From Pseudomonas sp. ERMR1:02 (lineage in GTDB: Bacteria; Pseudomonadota; Gammaproteobacteria; Pseudomonadales; Pseudomonadaceae): 64,000 nucleotides of DNA. Location of the stretch: the NCBI RefSeq assembly GCF_002277815.1, contig NZ_NKJI01000010.1, positions 1 through 64,000 on the forward strand, written 5' to 3'. The notes beneath the pieces were generated by a model that saw only the letters and a program-made list of their open reading frames with translations, was not told the origin of the DNA and made no database searches. Shown here piece by piece: positions 10,228 to 19,306 of this stretch (the stretch's first letter is position 1; every line of letters starts with the position of its first letter). The position numbers and the translations under genes are program-made.

Positions 10228-10874
10228 ATGGAAATGTTCACCAATCTCAACGCACTGGTTGTTCCCATCGACCGCGCCAATGTCGACACCGATGCAATCT
10301 TGCCGAAGCAATTTTTGAAAATGATCGAGCGCACTGGCTTCGGTCCATTCCTGTTTGACGAGTGGCGTTACCTGGATCACGGACAACCGTATCAGGACTG
10401 CTCGCAGCGCGCGCTCAACCTAGCCTTTTCACTCAATCAACCACGCTTCGCAGGCGCACAGATCCTTCTGGCACGATCCAACTTTGGCTGCGGTTCTAGC
10501 CGCGAACACGCGCCATGGCGCTACATGACTGGGGTATCCGTGCGCTGATCGCACCGAGCTTCGCCGAGATTTTCCACGGGAACTGCTTCAAGAACGGCCT
10601 GCTACCCATCGTACTCAACGAAGAAGTTATCGATTCGCTGTTCGCCGCTGTCGAAAGTAACCCCGGCTATAGCCTGCGCATCGACCTCGAACAACAGTTG
10701 CTGATCGAGCAGGATGGTCGCGAGCATCATTTCGATATTGATCCCTTTCGCAAGGACTGCCTGCTACGCGGCCTCGACGTAGTAGGTCTAACGCTGCAAA
10801 GCGCTGAACTCATCCGCCAGTTTGAACAGGCTCGCCGACGCCAGGAGCCCTGGTTGTTCGAGCGTGAAGGCTAG
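10228..10874 (+). pseudogene. LeuD-like hydratase small subunit (probable maleate hydratase), one frameshift
   Basis: Begins eight bases after the large-subunit stop with AGGAG in front. Family segments are [15 protein letters not shown], the swivelling-domain loop [14 protein letters not shown], and in the next frame [20 protein letters not shown]. The frame changes close to 10520, where the first frame runs on to a stop at 10548. Restored length is about 214 residues, normal for LeuD. It would pair with the adjacent large subunit to form the hydratase. Confidence 0.8.
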
Positions 10875-11094
10875 CCACCCGCGGACTCGAAACTAAAGCG
10901 GTCAACGTCATCCGTTTGGGGCCAAATATTCGTAGTCCATGAGCCACCCGTCCAATTGGCAAAGGCCGGCCGCAACTGTGATCTGCATCCGGCGCCGGAA
11001 TACCTGTCGAGTTTGTAGCGTCAGAACTTCACAACTGATTACCAGCCAACAAAAACAATCGGACACCCATGGGAAGTCCGCCTGGAGAAACTCG

Positions 11095-12507
11095 ATGAGC
11101 CTTAATGTCCTGGAGGCCGGCGCGAGCCCGGCCGCAATTGTTGACGCCGAAAAAGCCTTGGTCAGCAAAATCGCCTAGCGACTGATGCCGCTGATCATGG
11201 TCTGTTACCTGTTCGCGTTTTTCGACCGTATCAACATCAGCTTCGCCAAGTTCCAGTTGCAGACCGACCTCAGCCTGAGTGACACCGCGTATGGTTTGGG
11301 CGCGGGGTTGTTCGCGGTTGGTTACGTGCTGTTCGAAGTCCCGAGCAACATGATGCTGTATAAGGTCGGCGCCCGCCGCTGGATCGCCCGGATCATGATG
11401 TCCTGGGGACTGGTCACTGCGGCCATGGTCTTCGTCAACAGCGAATGGTAGTTCTATGCCTTGCGCTTCGTGATCGGTGCGATGGAAGCGGGCTTCGCTC
11501 CTGGTGTGCTGTATTACCTGACACTGTGGTTCCCACAGCACTATCGCGGGCGCATCACCTAGATGCTGTTTCTCGCCTCGGCTTGCGCCGGCTTGGTCGG
11601 TGCGCCGTTCTCCGGGTTGGTGCTGGAGCACCTTGACGGCGTCCTGCAAATGCGCGATTGGCATTGGCTGTTTCTGCTCAGCGGCTTGCCCTGCATCGGT
11701 CTTGGCTTTTTGGTGCTGACCTTGCTCAAGGACCGCATCGAAGACGTCCAATGGCGGACGCCGGCGGAGAAGACTTTGTTGTCGAGCCGCATTGCCCAGC
11801 ATGAGCCACACAAGGGTGGCAGTTCATTGCTGGCAGCGTTGCGCATTCCGGGTTTCCTGACTCTCGCGCTGATCTACTTCCTGATCCAGGTCGCCTCCTA
11901 TGGCCTGAATTTCTGGGCGCCACAACTGATCTGCAGCGCCGGCCCCCAAAGCCCGGTGATGATTGGCTTGCTCACGGCTATCCCTTATGTGTGCGGCGCC
12001 ATCAGCATGGTCGTGGTTGGGCGGCTGTCCGATGCCAGCGGTGAACGGCGCAAATTCGTCAGTGGTCTGTTAGCGCTCGGTGCTGTGGGCTTCTTCAGCG
12101 CGGGGATCTTTGCCGACCACACCACCTTCCTGATTGTCGCTCTGAGCCTGCTGGGCACCGGCATCATTACCACAATTCCGACCTTCTGGACCTTGCCGCC
12201 GAAGCTGCTGGCCGGTGCGGGCGCCGGGGCGGCAGGCGGGATTGCGCTGATCAGCACCCTTGGTCAGTTTGGCGGCATCGTCAGCCCGATCATCGTAGGG
12301 CGCATCAAGGACCTTACGGGCAGCACTACGCCGGCGTTGTATGTTATCGGTGTGGTTAGCTTGATCGCGGCGGCGCTACTGCTCTGGGGCCTGCCGCAGA
12401 AGCTGCGTACGCTGGACAAGCATCAGATCGAAAGTTCGTGGCACTATGGGCTTGCCGCTCAAATAATAAAGTCAGTCAACCACATCGTCCGCCAAGGACG
12501 CCGATGA
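11095..12507 (+). pseudogene. MFS transporter (anion:cation symporter type) interrupted by three in-frame TAG codons
   Basis: An ATG at 11095 follows GGAG. The protein reads in one uninterrupted frame except for TAG at 11176-11178, 11449-11451 and 11560-11562. The continuation is textbook MFS: LMPLIMVCYLFAFFDRINIS, then GLGAGLFAVGYVLFEVPSNM and RFVIGAMEAGFAPGVLYYLT, and about twelve membrane segments overall. By family comparison the ambers stand where Trp (KIA-W-RLMP), Gln (SEW-Q-FYALRF) and a small residue such as Ser would be expected. The true C-terminus is probably near 12440; the last ~20 codons look like junction sequence. It may have taken up the aromatic substrate of the upstream unit. 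Confidence 0.8.
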
Positions 12508-12832
12508 CATAAGTGGAGGGCCGTATCCAGCCGTTGGTGCGGCGGGTTTTGCCATCATCGTCTTCGCGGAACCAGTCCTTGTCGATCCGCACCCCGAGCC
12601 GCCCTATTAACGAATCGACGTCCTCGATGCGCACGTCAGCGGCCAGGTCATCGCTGTCGTCGAGCTCCACGTAGCTATAGATGATTTGCGCTTGCGGTTC
12701 GATGTACAGATTTTTGCGTACTTCAAAGGGGTAGCCGCCTTCCAGTGATGCGGTGTATCCCCAACCGTCTGTCTTGAGCTTGCCGATGTTGCCGGGCTTG
12801 GCTTCGATGTCGAATCGGTTGAGATCCAGCAC
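12476..12832 (-). pseudogene. Autotransporter beta-barrel domain fragment
   Basis: A 118-residue piece with typical autotransporter barrel strands: GWGYTASLEGGYPFEVRKNL followed by YIEPQAQIIYSYVELDDSDD, then LIGRLGVRIDKDW. Both the passenger side and the final strands are missing. It ends near the MFS remnant in the opposite orientation. Confidence 0.6.
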
Positions 12833-12915
12833 GGTGTCCAGATCCAGCCTTCAGGGTCGAAGTGAGTCCAGTACGGTAACGCTGAGTTGGCCGATAGCCA
12901 GGCTCGAGAGACCTA

Positions 12916-13200
12916 ATGAACCAGCTGAACGAAAGCTACAATGCCAAGACAGGTAAGGCCGGGGGGTTCTTTCATCACGAATCGGGCGCCTTCCCTCTCA
13001 GTGGATGGCTCAGTAAATACATGGCCGGTACCAAAGACTTTGTGAGCTTCAGCGGCGACGCCGTCGAGCACCTGACAAGGCTCATGGAAGAATCCAATCT
13101 GTCGATGGGCGGCAGCGCCCTCTTCTGCCACTATTTGCAAGGCATGACCGATTACTTGGTCATTCCCCTGCTACAGGAAGCCGAGGGCACCATCGACCAT
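12916..13200 (+). pseudogene. Nucleoid-associated protein YejK/NdpA fragment
   Basis: The segment [20 protein letters not shown], then [18 protein letters not shown] and [19 protein letters not shown], matches the N-terminal third of YejK/NdpA, a protein that associates with nucleoids and is often encoded on plasmids and islands. The first ~30 residues and everything after residue ~90 are missing. The similarity ends where an unrelated ASCH-protein fragment begins, so this is a recombination remnant. Confidence 0.6.
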
Positions 13201-13210
13201 CGGGTTTCAA

Positions 13211-13380
13211 AAGGAGCGCCCGATATTTTTCAGCGGGCCAATGGTTCGCGCCATCTTGGAAGGCCGAAAAACAGTAACCTGGCGACCACTCAGGGGCACC
13301 ATATCCCGCGTCAGTTCGGCTCCGAAGGCGAAGAGCTGGGTAATGATCAACGGTATTCGTGACAGGCGCCGGGCCGATTC
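13211..13380 (+). pseudogene. ASCH-domain (phage-type) protein fragment
   Basis: In the frame of 13211, [20 protein letters not shown] followed by TVTWRPLR is the hallmark start of prophage ASCH-domain proteins (usual form: [17 protein letters not shown]). The initiator Met and most of the domain are absent. It directly abuts the YejK fragment and the end of the oxidoreductase gene. Confidence 0.5.
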
Positions 13381-13382
13381 AC

Positions 13383-14393
13383 TCAGATATCCAGCACAAT
13401 CTTGCCGAAATGCTGGTTGGACTCCTGGTATCGAAACGCCTCAACCATTTTTTCCAAAGGGAAGTGTTTGTCGATCACAGGACGCATGCTGTTCGCCTCG
13501 ATGGCGCGAACCATATCCATCTGCTGCCGTCGGCTGCCAACCAATACTGCCTGTAGGTGCAGTTGCTTAACCAGTGCATCGAGAACCGGTAGCTCGACGC
13601 TAACACCAGACAGAATACCGATTATCGCAATATGCCCACCGACACATGCGGCGGCCATGGACTGCTGCAGTGTGGACGGACCACCAACCTCTATCACAAG
13701 GTTTACACCACGCCCCTCAGTTAGCCGCAGGGCTGTCTCGCCCCAGTTCGAATCCTGGCGGTAATTGATCAAGTGGTCGGCGCCGAGCGCGCGCAAGTGC
13801 TCTAACTTGGCATCGTTTGAGGAGGTGGCAATAACGGTAGCACCGAGCATCTTGGCGAACTGCAGAGCGAAAATAGACACCCCGCCAGTGCCTTGCACAA
13901 GCACGAAGTCACCCGCCTTCACTTGGCCTACGTCAACAAGCGCACGCCATGCGACCAGTCCCGCAGTGGGCAGAGTGGCCGCCTCAGCATGACTCCATCC
14001 CGTGGGTGCACGAGTAAAAGATGTCGCACTAGCGGTTACCGTCTCACGGGCATAGCCATCAAGCCCATCACCCGGAACCCGAGAGAAGCCCACAGCGCCT
14101 GGTTTGCCATCCAACCAGTCAGGGAAGAACGTGCTTACCACTGCGTCACCCACCACGAACTCACCGACACCTTCACCTACTGCGATGACTTCACCAGCAC
14201 CATCGGCCATGGGAATGCGCAGCTCGCTCGGCCCCATTAAACCGCTGATAACAGCAAAATCGTGATAATTAAGAGAGTTGGCTCGCATCCGTACGGTGAT
14301 TTCTCCAGCCTTGGGTGCTGCGGCGTCGCTCTTACCGATCACGACTTTGTCATAGCCGCCGCCGGCTTGTACGAATATGGCTTTGTTATTCAT
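13383..14393 (-). CDS. Zinc-type alcohol dehydrogenase / quinone oxidoreductase family protein
   Basis: Intact medium-chain reductase of about 336 residues. Start chosen at 14393 (MNNKAIFVQAGGGYDKVVIG) with AAGGG upstream; a longer ORF begins at 14441. It has the N-terminal catalytic segment NSLNYHDFAVISGLMGP, the VPGDGLDGYARETV loop and the NAD(P)-binding motif VLVQGTGGVSIFALQFAKML. The structural zinc cysteines of classic alcohol dehydrogenases are absent, favouring the quinone-oxidoreductase-like, zinc-free group. Probable role is NAD(P)-dependent reduction or oxidation of a small carbonyl compound; no specific partner is visible. Confidence 0.8.
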   Translation of the reverse strand: MNNKAIFVQAGGGYDKVVIGKSDAAAPKAGEITVRMRANSLNYHDFAVISGLMGPSELRIPMADGAGEVIAVGEGVGEFVVGDAVVSTFFPDWLDGKPGAVGFSRVPGDGLDGYARETVTASATSFTRAPTGWSHAEAATLPTAGLVAWRALVDVGQVKAGDFVLVQGTGGVSIFALQFAKMLGATVIATSSNDAKLEHLRALGADHLINYRQDSNWGETALRLTEGRGVNLVIEVGGPSTLQQSMAAACVGGHIAIIGILSGVSVELPVLDALVKQLHLQAVLVGSRRQQMDMVRAIEANSMRPVIDKHFPLEKMVEAFRYQESNQHFGKIVLDI

Positions 14394-14563
14394 GGAACGG
14401 CCCTTCAGGTTGATGATTTTCAGAAGTGGCAAGTTAGGCACATCAAAAAGCGCCAGAGATGCCGGTGAGTATGCTAAGCAGATGGGATAACCCTAGTCGT
14501 CGAGCGCGGGTATTGGTAGCCGCTGAATTAGACCTCTCCATCTCGCATATGGAACAGTGAGGT

Positions 14564-14588
14564 GTAGCTTGTTGCTACGAGCTTTTTT
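14564..14588 (+). terminator. Possible rho-independent terminator
   Basis: GTAGC (14564-14568) and GCTAC (14574-14578) form a short stem with a TTGTT loop, followed shortly by six T residues. No plus-strand gene ends here, so it may be a remnant or part of the adjoining structured sequence. Confidence 0.3.
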
Positions 14589-14599
14589 ATTCGCCAAAG

Positions 14600-14827
14600 T
14601 CATGAGAGCCTACTTCACTGTTCAACGACTTCCCTCTCACTACGCAAGCCACAGCCTTTGAGGCTTTCACGTTCCTTTTCCCCCGACGGTAGCGGCCGTC
14701 TACCCGGTCGCAGCAGGAATGGCAGTGACCTGCCCCCACACAGATCCGTGCGTGCGGAGCTACACACACAATCGCATGGTGCATTGGCTATGGGGACTGG
14801 GACCTCCTCGCACCGGTCGTGAAGGGC
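14600..14827 (-). other. Gene-free stretch with possible group II intron remnant
   Basis: Between the oxidoreductase and the IS1182 element no gene is seen. On the minus strand the segment around 14730-14770 (TCCGCACGCACGGATCTGTG, then GGGGGCAGG) resembles the structured sequence found in group II introns of Pseudomonas. No reverse transcriptase ORF is present, so it would be a fragment. Confidence 0.3.
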
Positions 14828-16481
14828 CGCTTCTGGCCGATTCTGTTGAAAAAGTCGGATTTTCAGTTCGCCTGAACTCAGGCACTGCTACCACCGGAGA
14901 ACCTACTCACCACATTGAGTGGTTTGTCGGCTCTTCGTTGACCTTTGCTGCTCTGTTATTGGGTTAATTTGAGGTTTTTTGCTTCGTGCAGGCGCACCTA
15001 TCCCGTGATTGGTGGCCCTTGAGAGGTAAATTTGGCCAGCCGCCGCAGGTTCTGCACCGCGGCGGCCAGCGTGAACTCATCGGTCGCGCCACTCATGCCT
15101 CGTAGTCGCAAGCGATCCAATTTCAGGATGCGCTTGAGGTGAGCAAACAACATTTCGACCTTTTTACGTTCGTGGCGGGAGCGCTGATACGCCGGCGTTG
15201 CTGCAATGCGCCGAGCGACATCACGAGCAGCCTCATGGATGCTGCGAGCGATCTTGCGAAACGAAGTGTTCGGGCAGCACTTGGCTTTTATCGGACACGC
15301 CGCGCAGTCGGTCTGCCGGGATCGGAAGATGATGGTGTTGGTGTTGGTTTTGGTAACGTGCGAACGCTCATTCTTGAAGGCTCGCCATTCGCTGCGTAAT
15401 GCATTGCCGGCTGGGCAGCGGTATTCCTCAGCCTCTTCATTCCAGTGGAAATCGGTGCTCGAGAAACTGTCGTTCTTGCGCTCGGTTTTGTCCCACACCG
15501 GCACATGCGGCTCGATGTCTTTTTCCTCCACCATCCAGGCCAGCATCGGCGCTGTACCGTAAGCGGTGTCGCCAATGAGGCGTTCCGGCTTGATGTCGAA
15601 CTGCGCCTCGACCCGGTCGATCATGATCTTGGTGCTCTCGACTTCGGCCGTACGATGGGCCGGTGTGGGTTCCACATCCATGATCACACCGTGCTCGGTA
15701 TCGATCAGATAATTCGTGGAGTAAGCGTAGAACGCTGGGCCACCTGGAGCAGCGGTCCAGCGGGCTTGAGGATCAGTCAGCAATAGACGTTTCGGTAGCG
15801 TTTCGGCCAGAGCCTTTTCATCGAGCGCCTCAAGATACTCACGCACGGCGCGAGTGCTCAGGGCAGGATCGCTCCAGTTGACCTGTTCATCGCCCGGTAC
15901 ACCGCGCTGCCGGCTGGCATCCGCCTTGATGATGCTGGCGTCCACGGCAAAGCCTTCACCTTTGACCAGGCCTGCGTCCATGCAACGACGCAGCACTTCA
16001 TTGAACAGCCAGCGAAACAGATCGCTGTCCCGAAAACGGCCCTGTCGATTTTTGGAAAAGGTCCAGTGATTGGGGACTTCATCTTCAAGGCTCAACCGGC
16101 AGAACCAACGATACGCCAGGTTCAAATGAGTCTCTTCGCACAGCCGCCGCTCGGAGCGAATACCGTAGCAATAGCCCACGATCAGCATGCGGATCATCAG
16201 CTCAGGGTCAATCGAAGGACGCCCAATCGGGCTATAGAAATCAGCGAGGTAATGGCGCAAGTCGCTCAGATCGAGACACCGATCAATGCTGCGCAGAAGG
16301 TGATTGGCTGGGATGCGATCTTCAAGGTTGAACGAGTAAAACAGCCGTTCCTGCCCACTCGATAACTGTCCCATCATGCTGCGTGCTTCCCTGCTTCCCT
16401 GCTTCCCTGCTGGCCGATGTAGAGATTTTGCCGCAGGCCTGACAGGGGAGCTACTTTTTCAACAGAATCGGCCAAAAGCGG
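14828..16481. mobile_element. IS1182-family insertion sequence
   Basis: A transposase gene is bracketed by inverted ends: left 14828-14855 and right 16453-16480 both contain GGCCGATTCTGTTGAAAAAG in inverted orientation, with one mismatch in the ~28 bp compared. The similarity continues a few bases outward (CCGC/GCGG), so the precise end and any target duplication are not fixed. The element lies just upstream of the CBASS operon. A triple CTTCCCTG-type tandem repeat is present at 16384-16409 between the transposase start and the right end. Confidence 0.8.
14998..16377 (-). CDS. tnp: IS1182-family DDE transposase
   Basis: An intact 459-residue transposase. The N-terminal DUF772 domain (FYSPIGRPSIDPELMIRMLI, GYCYGIRSERRL) is followed by the DDE core: FAVDASIIKADAS gives the first Asp and IGDTAYGTAPML the second. 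A Cys-rich insert follows (CAACPIKAKCCP), then HERKKVEMLFAHLKRILKLD with the Glu of the triad. It uses its own strand, opposite to the CBASS genes. The ORF is undamaged, unlike most neighbours, which suggests a fairly recent arrival. Confidence 0.9.
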   Translation of the reverse strand: MMGQLSSGQERLFYSFNLEDRIPANHLLRSIDRCLDLSDLRHYLADFYSPIGRPSIDPELMIRMLIVGYCYGIRSERRLCEETHLNLAYRWFCRLSLEDEVPNHWTFSKNRQGRFRDSDLFRWLFNEVLRRCMDAGLVKGEGFAVDASIIKADASRQRGVPGDEQVNWSDPALSTRAVREYLEALDEKALAETLPKRLLLTDPQARWTAAPGGPAFYAYSTNYLIDTEHGVIMDVEPTPAHRTAEVESTKIMIDRVEAQFDIKPERLIGDTAYGTAPMLAWMVEEKDIEPHVPVWDKTERKNDSFSSTDFHWNEEAEEYRCPAGNALRSEWRAFKNERSHVTKTNTNTIIFRSRQTDCAACPIKAKCCPNTSFRKIARSIHEAARDVARRIAATPAYQRSRHERKKVEMLFAHLKRILKLDRLRLRGMSGATDEFTLAAAVQNLRRLAKFTSQGPPITG

Positions 16482-16663
16482 TCACTTGCTGCCAACAGAG
16501 TGAGTTCTAGATTTTCCTCGCCAGCATCAATATCGTGGTCTGTCTCCGATTGTTTCGCATCTACTCGTCTGCCGATCAAGAGATCGCATCACCATCGTTC
16601 CTGCTTGATTCCAGCGTGAAGAGGCGATAGCTTTTCGGCATTAAGCTACATAAAGAATTGAGC

Positions 16664-19306
16664 ATGGCAAACGCGGTTTTGGCTGGATGGCACGGGCATG
16701 ACTATCAAGCTCGCTTCTTCTGGGTTCACGCCTCCGCCTTAAGGGACCCGGACCAGTCGCACGTTATTGAGGTCTCCTACGAGGCTGACGGCCCTAAAGC
16801 GTTCGACGACGTGATTATTCGCTATGACCCGCCGCGGGCGAGCACTGGCCCCGTGCGCATCTCGGTGGACTACCACCAGATCAAGTTTCATGTCACAGGC
16901 GCAGGTCGATTCGGCTACGCAGATCTCATCGACCCGGCCTTCATAGGCGCCGAATCGGTGTCTCTCTTGGAAAGATTGAAGCAGGCAAAAGAGAACGCCC
17001 CTCAGAACTCTGCTTTTCACCTCGTTACGATCGACAGCGTTAAAGATGACGATCCACTGGGTGAGATCATTTCGGCCGTGGACTATTCCCTGCGCTTGGA
17101 CAAGCTCTCGGTTGGCAAGACGGACACCAGCAAAATGGGCAAGGTTCGTAAGCTGTGGCGCGAACACCTCAAGCTCGCATCGGATGACGAACTGAAGAAG
17201 GTGTTGGAGGGACTCCATATTGCCACCGCCCAGCGATCCCTGACTCAGCTACGCGAAGAAGTGAACCTTCGCTTCCGAGTAGTTGGCCTGATCAGCTGCC
17301 ATGAAAGTTCAGAATTCCGCTTCGACGCTGCTGCAAGGTCTCTCAAGAGCAAAGGCCTGTACCAGTTTACGCGTGAGCAGTTCGAAACCCTTTGCAAAGA
17401 GGAAGGTTGGGTTCGTTCCGATACTCCTGAGAATCGCCTCAACATAGCCCTTCGCTCGTTCACAGATGGTCCAACCGACCGAATAGACGCGCTACCGGAA
17501 AACACTCTTTCACTCTTGCAGCACTTTGACGGCCGTCACCTCAGACCAGGCGAGGATTGGGCATCTGCAATTCAACCAGCGGTTGAGTCGTTCCTGGCGC
17601 GAATAAAGCAAGCGGAACGCCGTATTCGACTGTTTCTGGACGTTCATACCTCTATTGCATTCCTGGCAGGGCGATGCCTCGGGCTGAAATCCGGCATGGA
17701 GGTTGAGCTCGTTCAGAAGGGGCGCTCAGGGACATCCGTTTGGCGGGCAGATGACGGCAAAGACAAGTGCGCGGCCGCTGTCACGGTTGAACAGCTCCAC
17801 GCTGGTCCAGACATTGCGCTCGTGCTGAGCATATCTCGAGATGCTGTGGACGATGTGCGGGACTACGTTGCCAAGCAGCCGACGATAGGCAAGATTTTGC
17901 ACATCACTCCTGCAGAAGGGCCAGGCCAAAACGCTGTAGCTGGAGGAGCCCATGCCGCCCGCCTGGCGGACGACGTTGCCAAGGCAGTGGCCAAGGCTCG
18001 GGTTCCACTCGGAGCTCAAATCCACGTATTCAGCGCGGCGCCGAATGCGGTCAATTTCTTCGTGGGTCAACATGTTGAAGCCATGGGCCCATGCGTCTTC
18101 TACGAATTCGATTTCAACCGCCGCGTCGACGGTAGCTACCACCCACCTTCAAGGTTCAATGATATGGAACTCAAACCTCAATTCGCGGAGTTCCTTGCCG
18201 GAATTCGGCCAACGACCTCGCAGCAGGAAGATTGGAAAGTCGGCTCGAAGACCTTGCGGAGCCGGCTCGAGTCCGATGAAAAACTCAAGGACATTGTCGT
18301 AGCCACCTTCCTGCAAGGCAGCGTTCGCAGGTCAACAGCCATCCGCCCCTTGGGAGAGAAACGTCCAGACGTCGATGTCGTGGTGGTGACGAATCTGGAC
18401 TACAACCGACTGACACCGAAGGAGGCCATGGATCTCTTCGAGCCCTTTCTGGAGCGCTACTACAAGGGAAAATGGCGACCCCAGGGGCGCTCATTTGGGA
18501 TTGAGCTTTCCTATGTGGATCTCGACCTGGTAATCACAGCTCTGCCCACCGACGGTTCACGTCGCAGCCTCCTAGAACAGCTCTACCGGTCGCAGTCGGT
18601 GTTGACCACTAACTCGCTCGAAGAGGAGGCCAGCTGGCGACTGAACCGCAGTTGGACACCACCTAGCGGCCTGCTCGGCAACACGACGCTTTTTCAGGAC
18701 GCCCCTCAGGAGGAGTGGAAGCCTCACCCACTGTTTCTTCCGGATCGGGATGCCGGCAAGTGGGGGCGCACTCACCCACTCGCACAGATCCAATGGACGG
18801 CAGCAAAAAATCGAACGTGCAACGGCCACTACGTGAACCTTGTGCGGGCAATAAAGTGGTGGCGCCAAGAGAATGCAGAGAGTCTTCCCAAGTACCCAAA
18901 AGGCTACCCACTGGAGCACATGATTGGACATGTCTTGGCCGACGGTACCACTTCCATGGCAACGGGCCTGGTTCAGGCCTTGGAGAGCTTCAGGGATACC
19001 TGGTCCTACTATGACCTGCTCAATGTAGTCCCAACACTTGCCGACCACGGAGTCCCAGAGCACAACGTTCTCGCGCGCTTGCCGGTAGAGGATTTCAAGG
19101 CCTTCTACGCGGCAGTATGCGAAGCAGCCAAGCTGGCCAGGAAAGCGCTCGACAGCATAGATGCCCGGGAGAGCAGTCAGTTGTGGAAAGACTTGTTGGG
19201 GAGCAAGTTCCCGCTGCCCGGCCCAAAAGGTGGTGACAGGTCGAATGGCGGCTTTACCGCACCGACCCACTCTGCCCAGCCAAACAAGACTGAGCGGTTC
19301 GCTTGA
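16664..19306 (+). CDS. cap4-cdnD: CBASS effector-cyclase fusion: Cap4 (DUF4297 nuclease-SAVED) joined to CdnD-type CD-NTase
   Basis: One 880-residue frame from ATG 16664 (a TTG at 16658 is possible). Residues ~1-240 resemble the DUF4297 nuclease domain, with Asp48/Asp49 and the HQIK motif ending at Lys74 as likely PD-(D/E)xK residues. Residues ~319-497 form a SAVED sensor (DIALVLSISRDAVDDVRDYV, HVFSAAPNAVNFFVGQHVEA). Residues 501-880 are a full CD-NTase like Enterobacter CdnD02: Gly552-Ser553, the DVDVVVV aspartates 569/571, Asp619 in YVDLDLVIT and the ending GGFTAPTHSAQPNKTERFA. The cyclase would make a nucleotide second messenger on infection; SAVED binds it and activates DNA cleavage. Normally these are two genes. 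A TGA one base before the cyclase ATG (18160-18162) is out of frame by one base, so the fusion could stem from a single-base loss. Confidence 0.9.
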   Translation: MANAVLAGWHGHDYQARFFWVHASALRDPDQSHVIEVSYEADGPKAFDDVIIRYDPPRASTGPVRISVDYHQIKFHVTGAGRFGYADLIDPAFIGAESVSLLERLKQAKENAPQNSAFHLVTIDSVKDDDPLGEIISAVDYSLRLDKLSVGKTDTSKMGKVRKLWREHLKLASDDELKKVLEGLHIATAQRSLTQLREEVNLRFRVVGLISCHESSEFRFDAAARSLKSKGLYQFTREQFETLCKEEGWVRSDTPENRLNIALRSFTDGPTDRIDALPENTLSLLQHFDGRHLRPGEDWASAIQPAVESFLARIKQAERRIRLFLDVHTSIAFLAGRCLGLKSGMEVELVQKGRSGTSVWRADDGKDKCAAAVTVEQLHAGPDIALVLSISRDAVDDVRDYVAKQPTIGKILHITPAEGPGQNAVAGGAHAARLADDVAKAVAKARVPLGAQIHVFSAAPNAVNFFVGQHVEAMGPCVFYEFDFNRRVDGSYHPPSRFNDMELKPQFAEFLAGIRPTTSQQEDWKVGSKTLRSRLESDEKLKDIVVATFLQGSVRRSTAIRPLGEKRPDVDVVVVTNLDYNRLTPKEAMDLFEPFLERYYKGKWRPQGRSFGIELSYVDLDLVITALPTDGSRRSLLEQLYRSQSVLTTNSLEEEASWRLNRSWTPPSGLLGNTTLFQDAPQEEWKPHPLFLPDRDAGKWGRTHPLAQIQWTAAKNRTCNGHYVNLVRAIKWWRQENAESLPKYPKGYPLEHMIGHVLADGTTSMATGLVQALESFRDTWSYYDLLNVVPTLADHGVPEHNVLARLPVEDFKAFYAAVCEAAKLARKALDSIDARESSQLWKDLLGSKFPLPGPKGGDRSNGGFTAPTHSAQPNKTERFA

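Noticed and set aside
8816..10874. LeuC and LeuD homologues as leucine-biosynthesis genes
   Set aside because: They lie inside a ring-cleavage gene set without leuA or leuB; a maleate-type hydratase fits the context better, although sequence alone does not exclude the biosynthetic role.
16384..16409. Three CTTCCCTG-type tandem units considered as a CRISPR or phase-variation repeat
   Set aside because: Only three short units without spacers, inside the IS1182 end region; most likely an incidental microsatellite.
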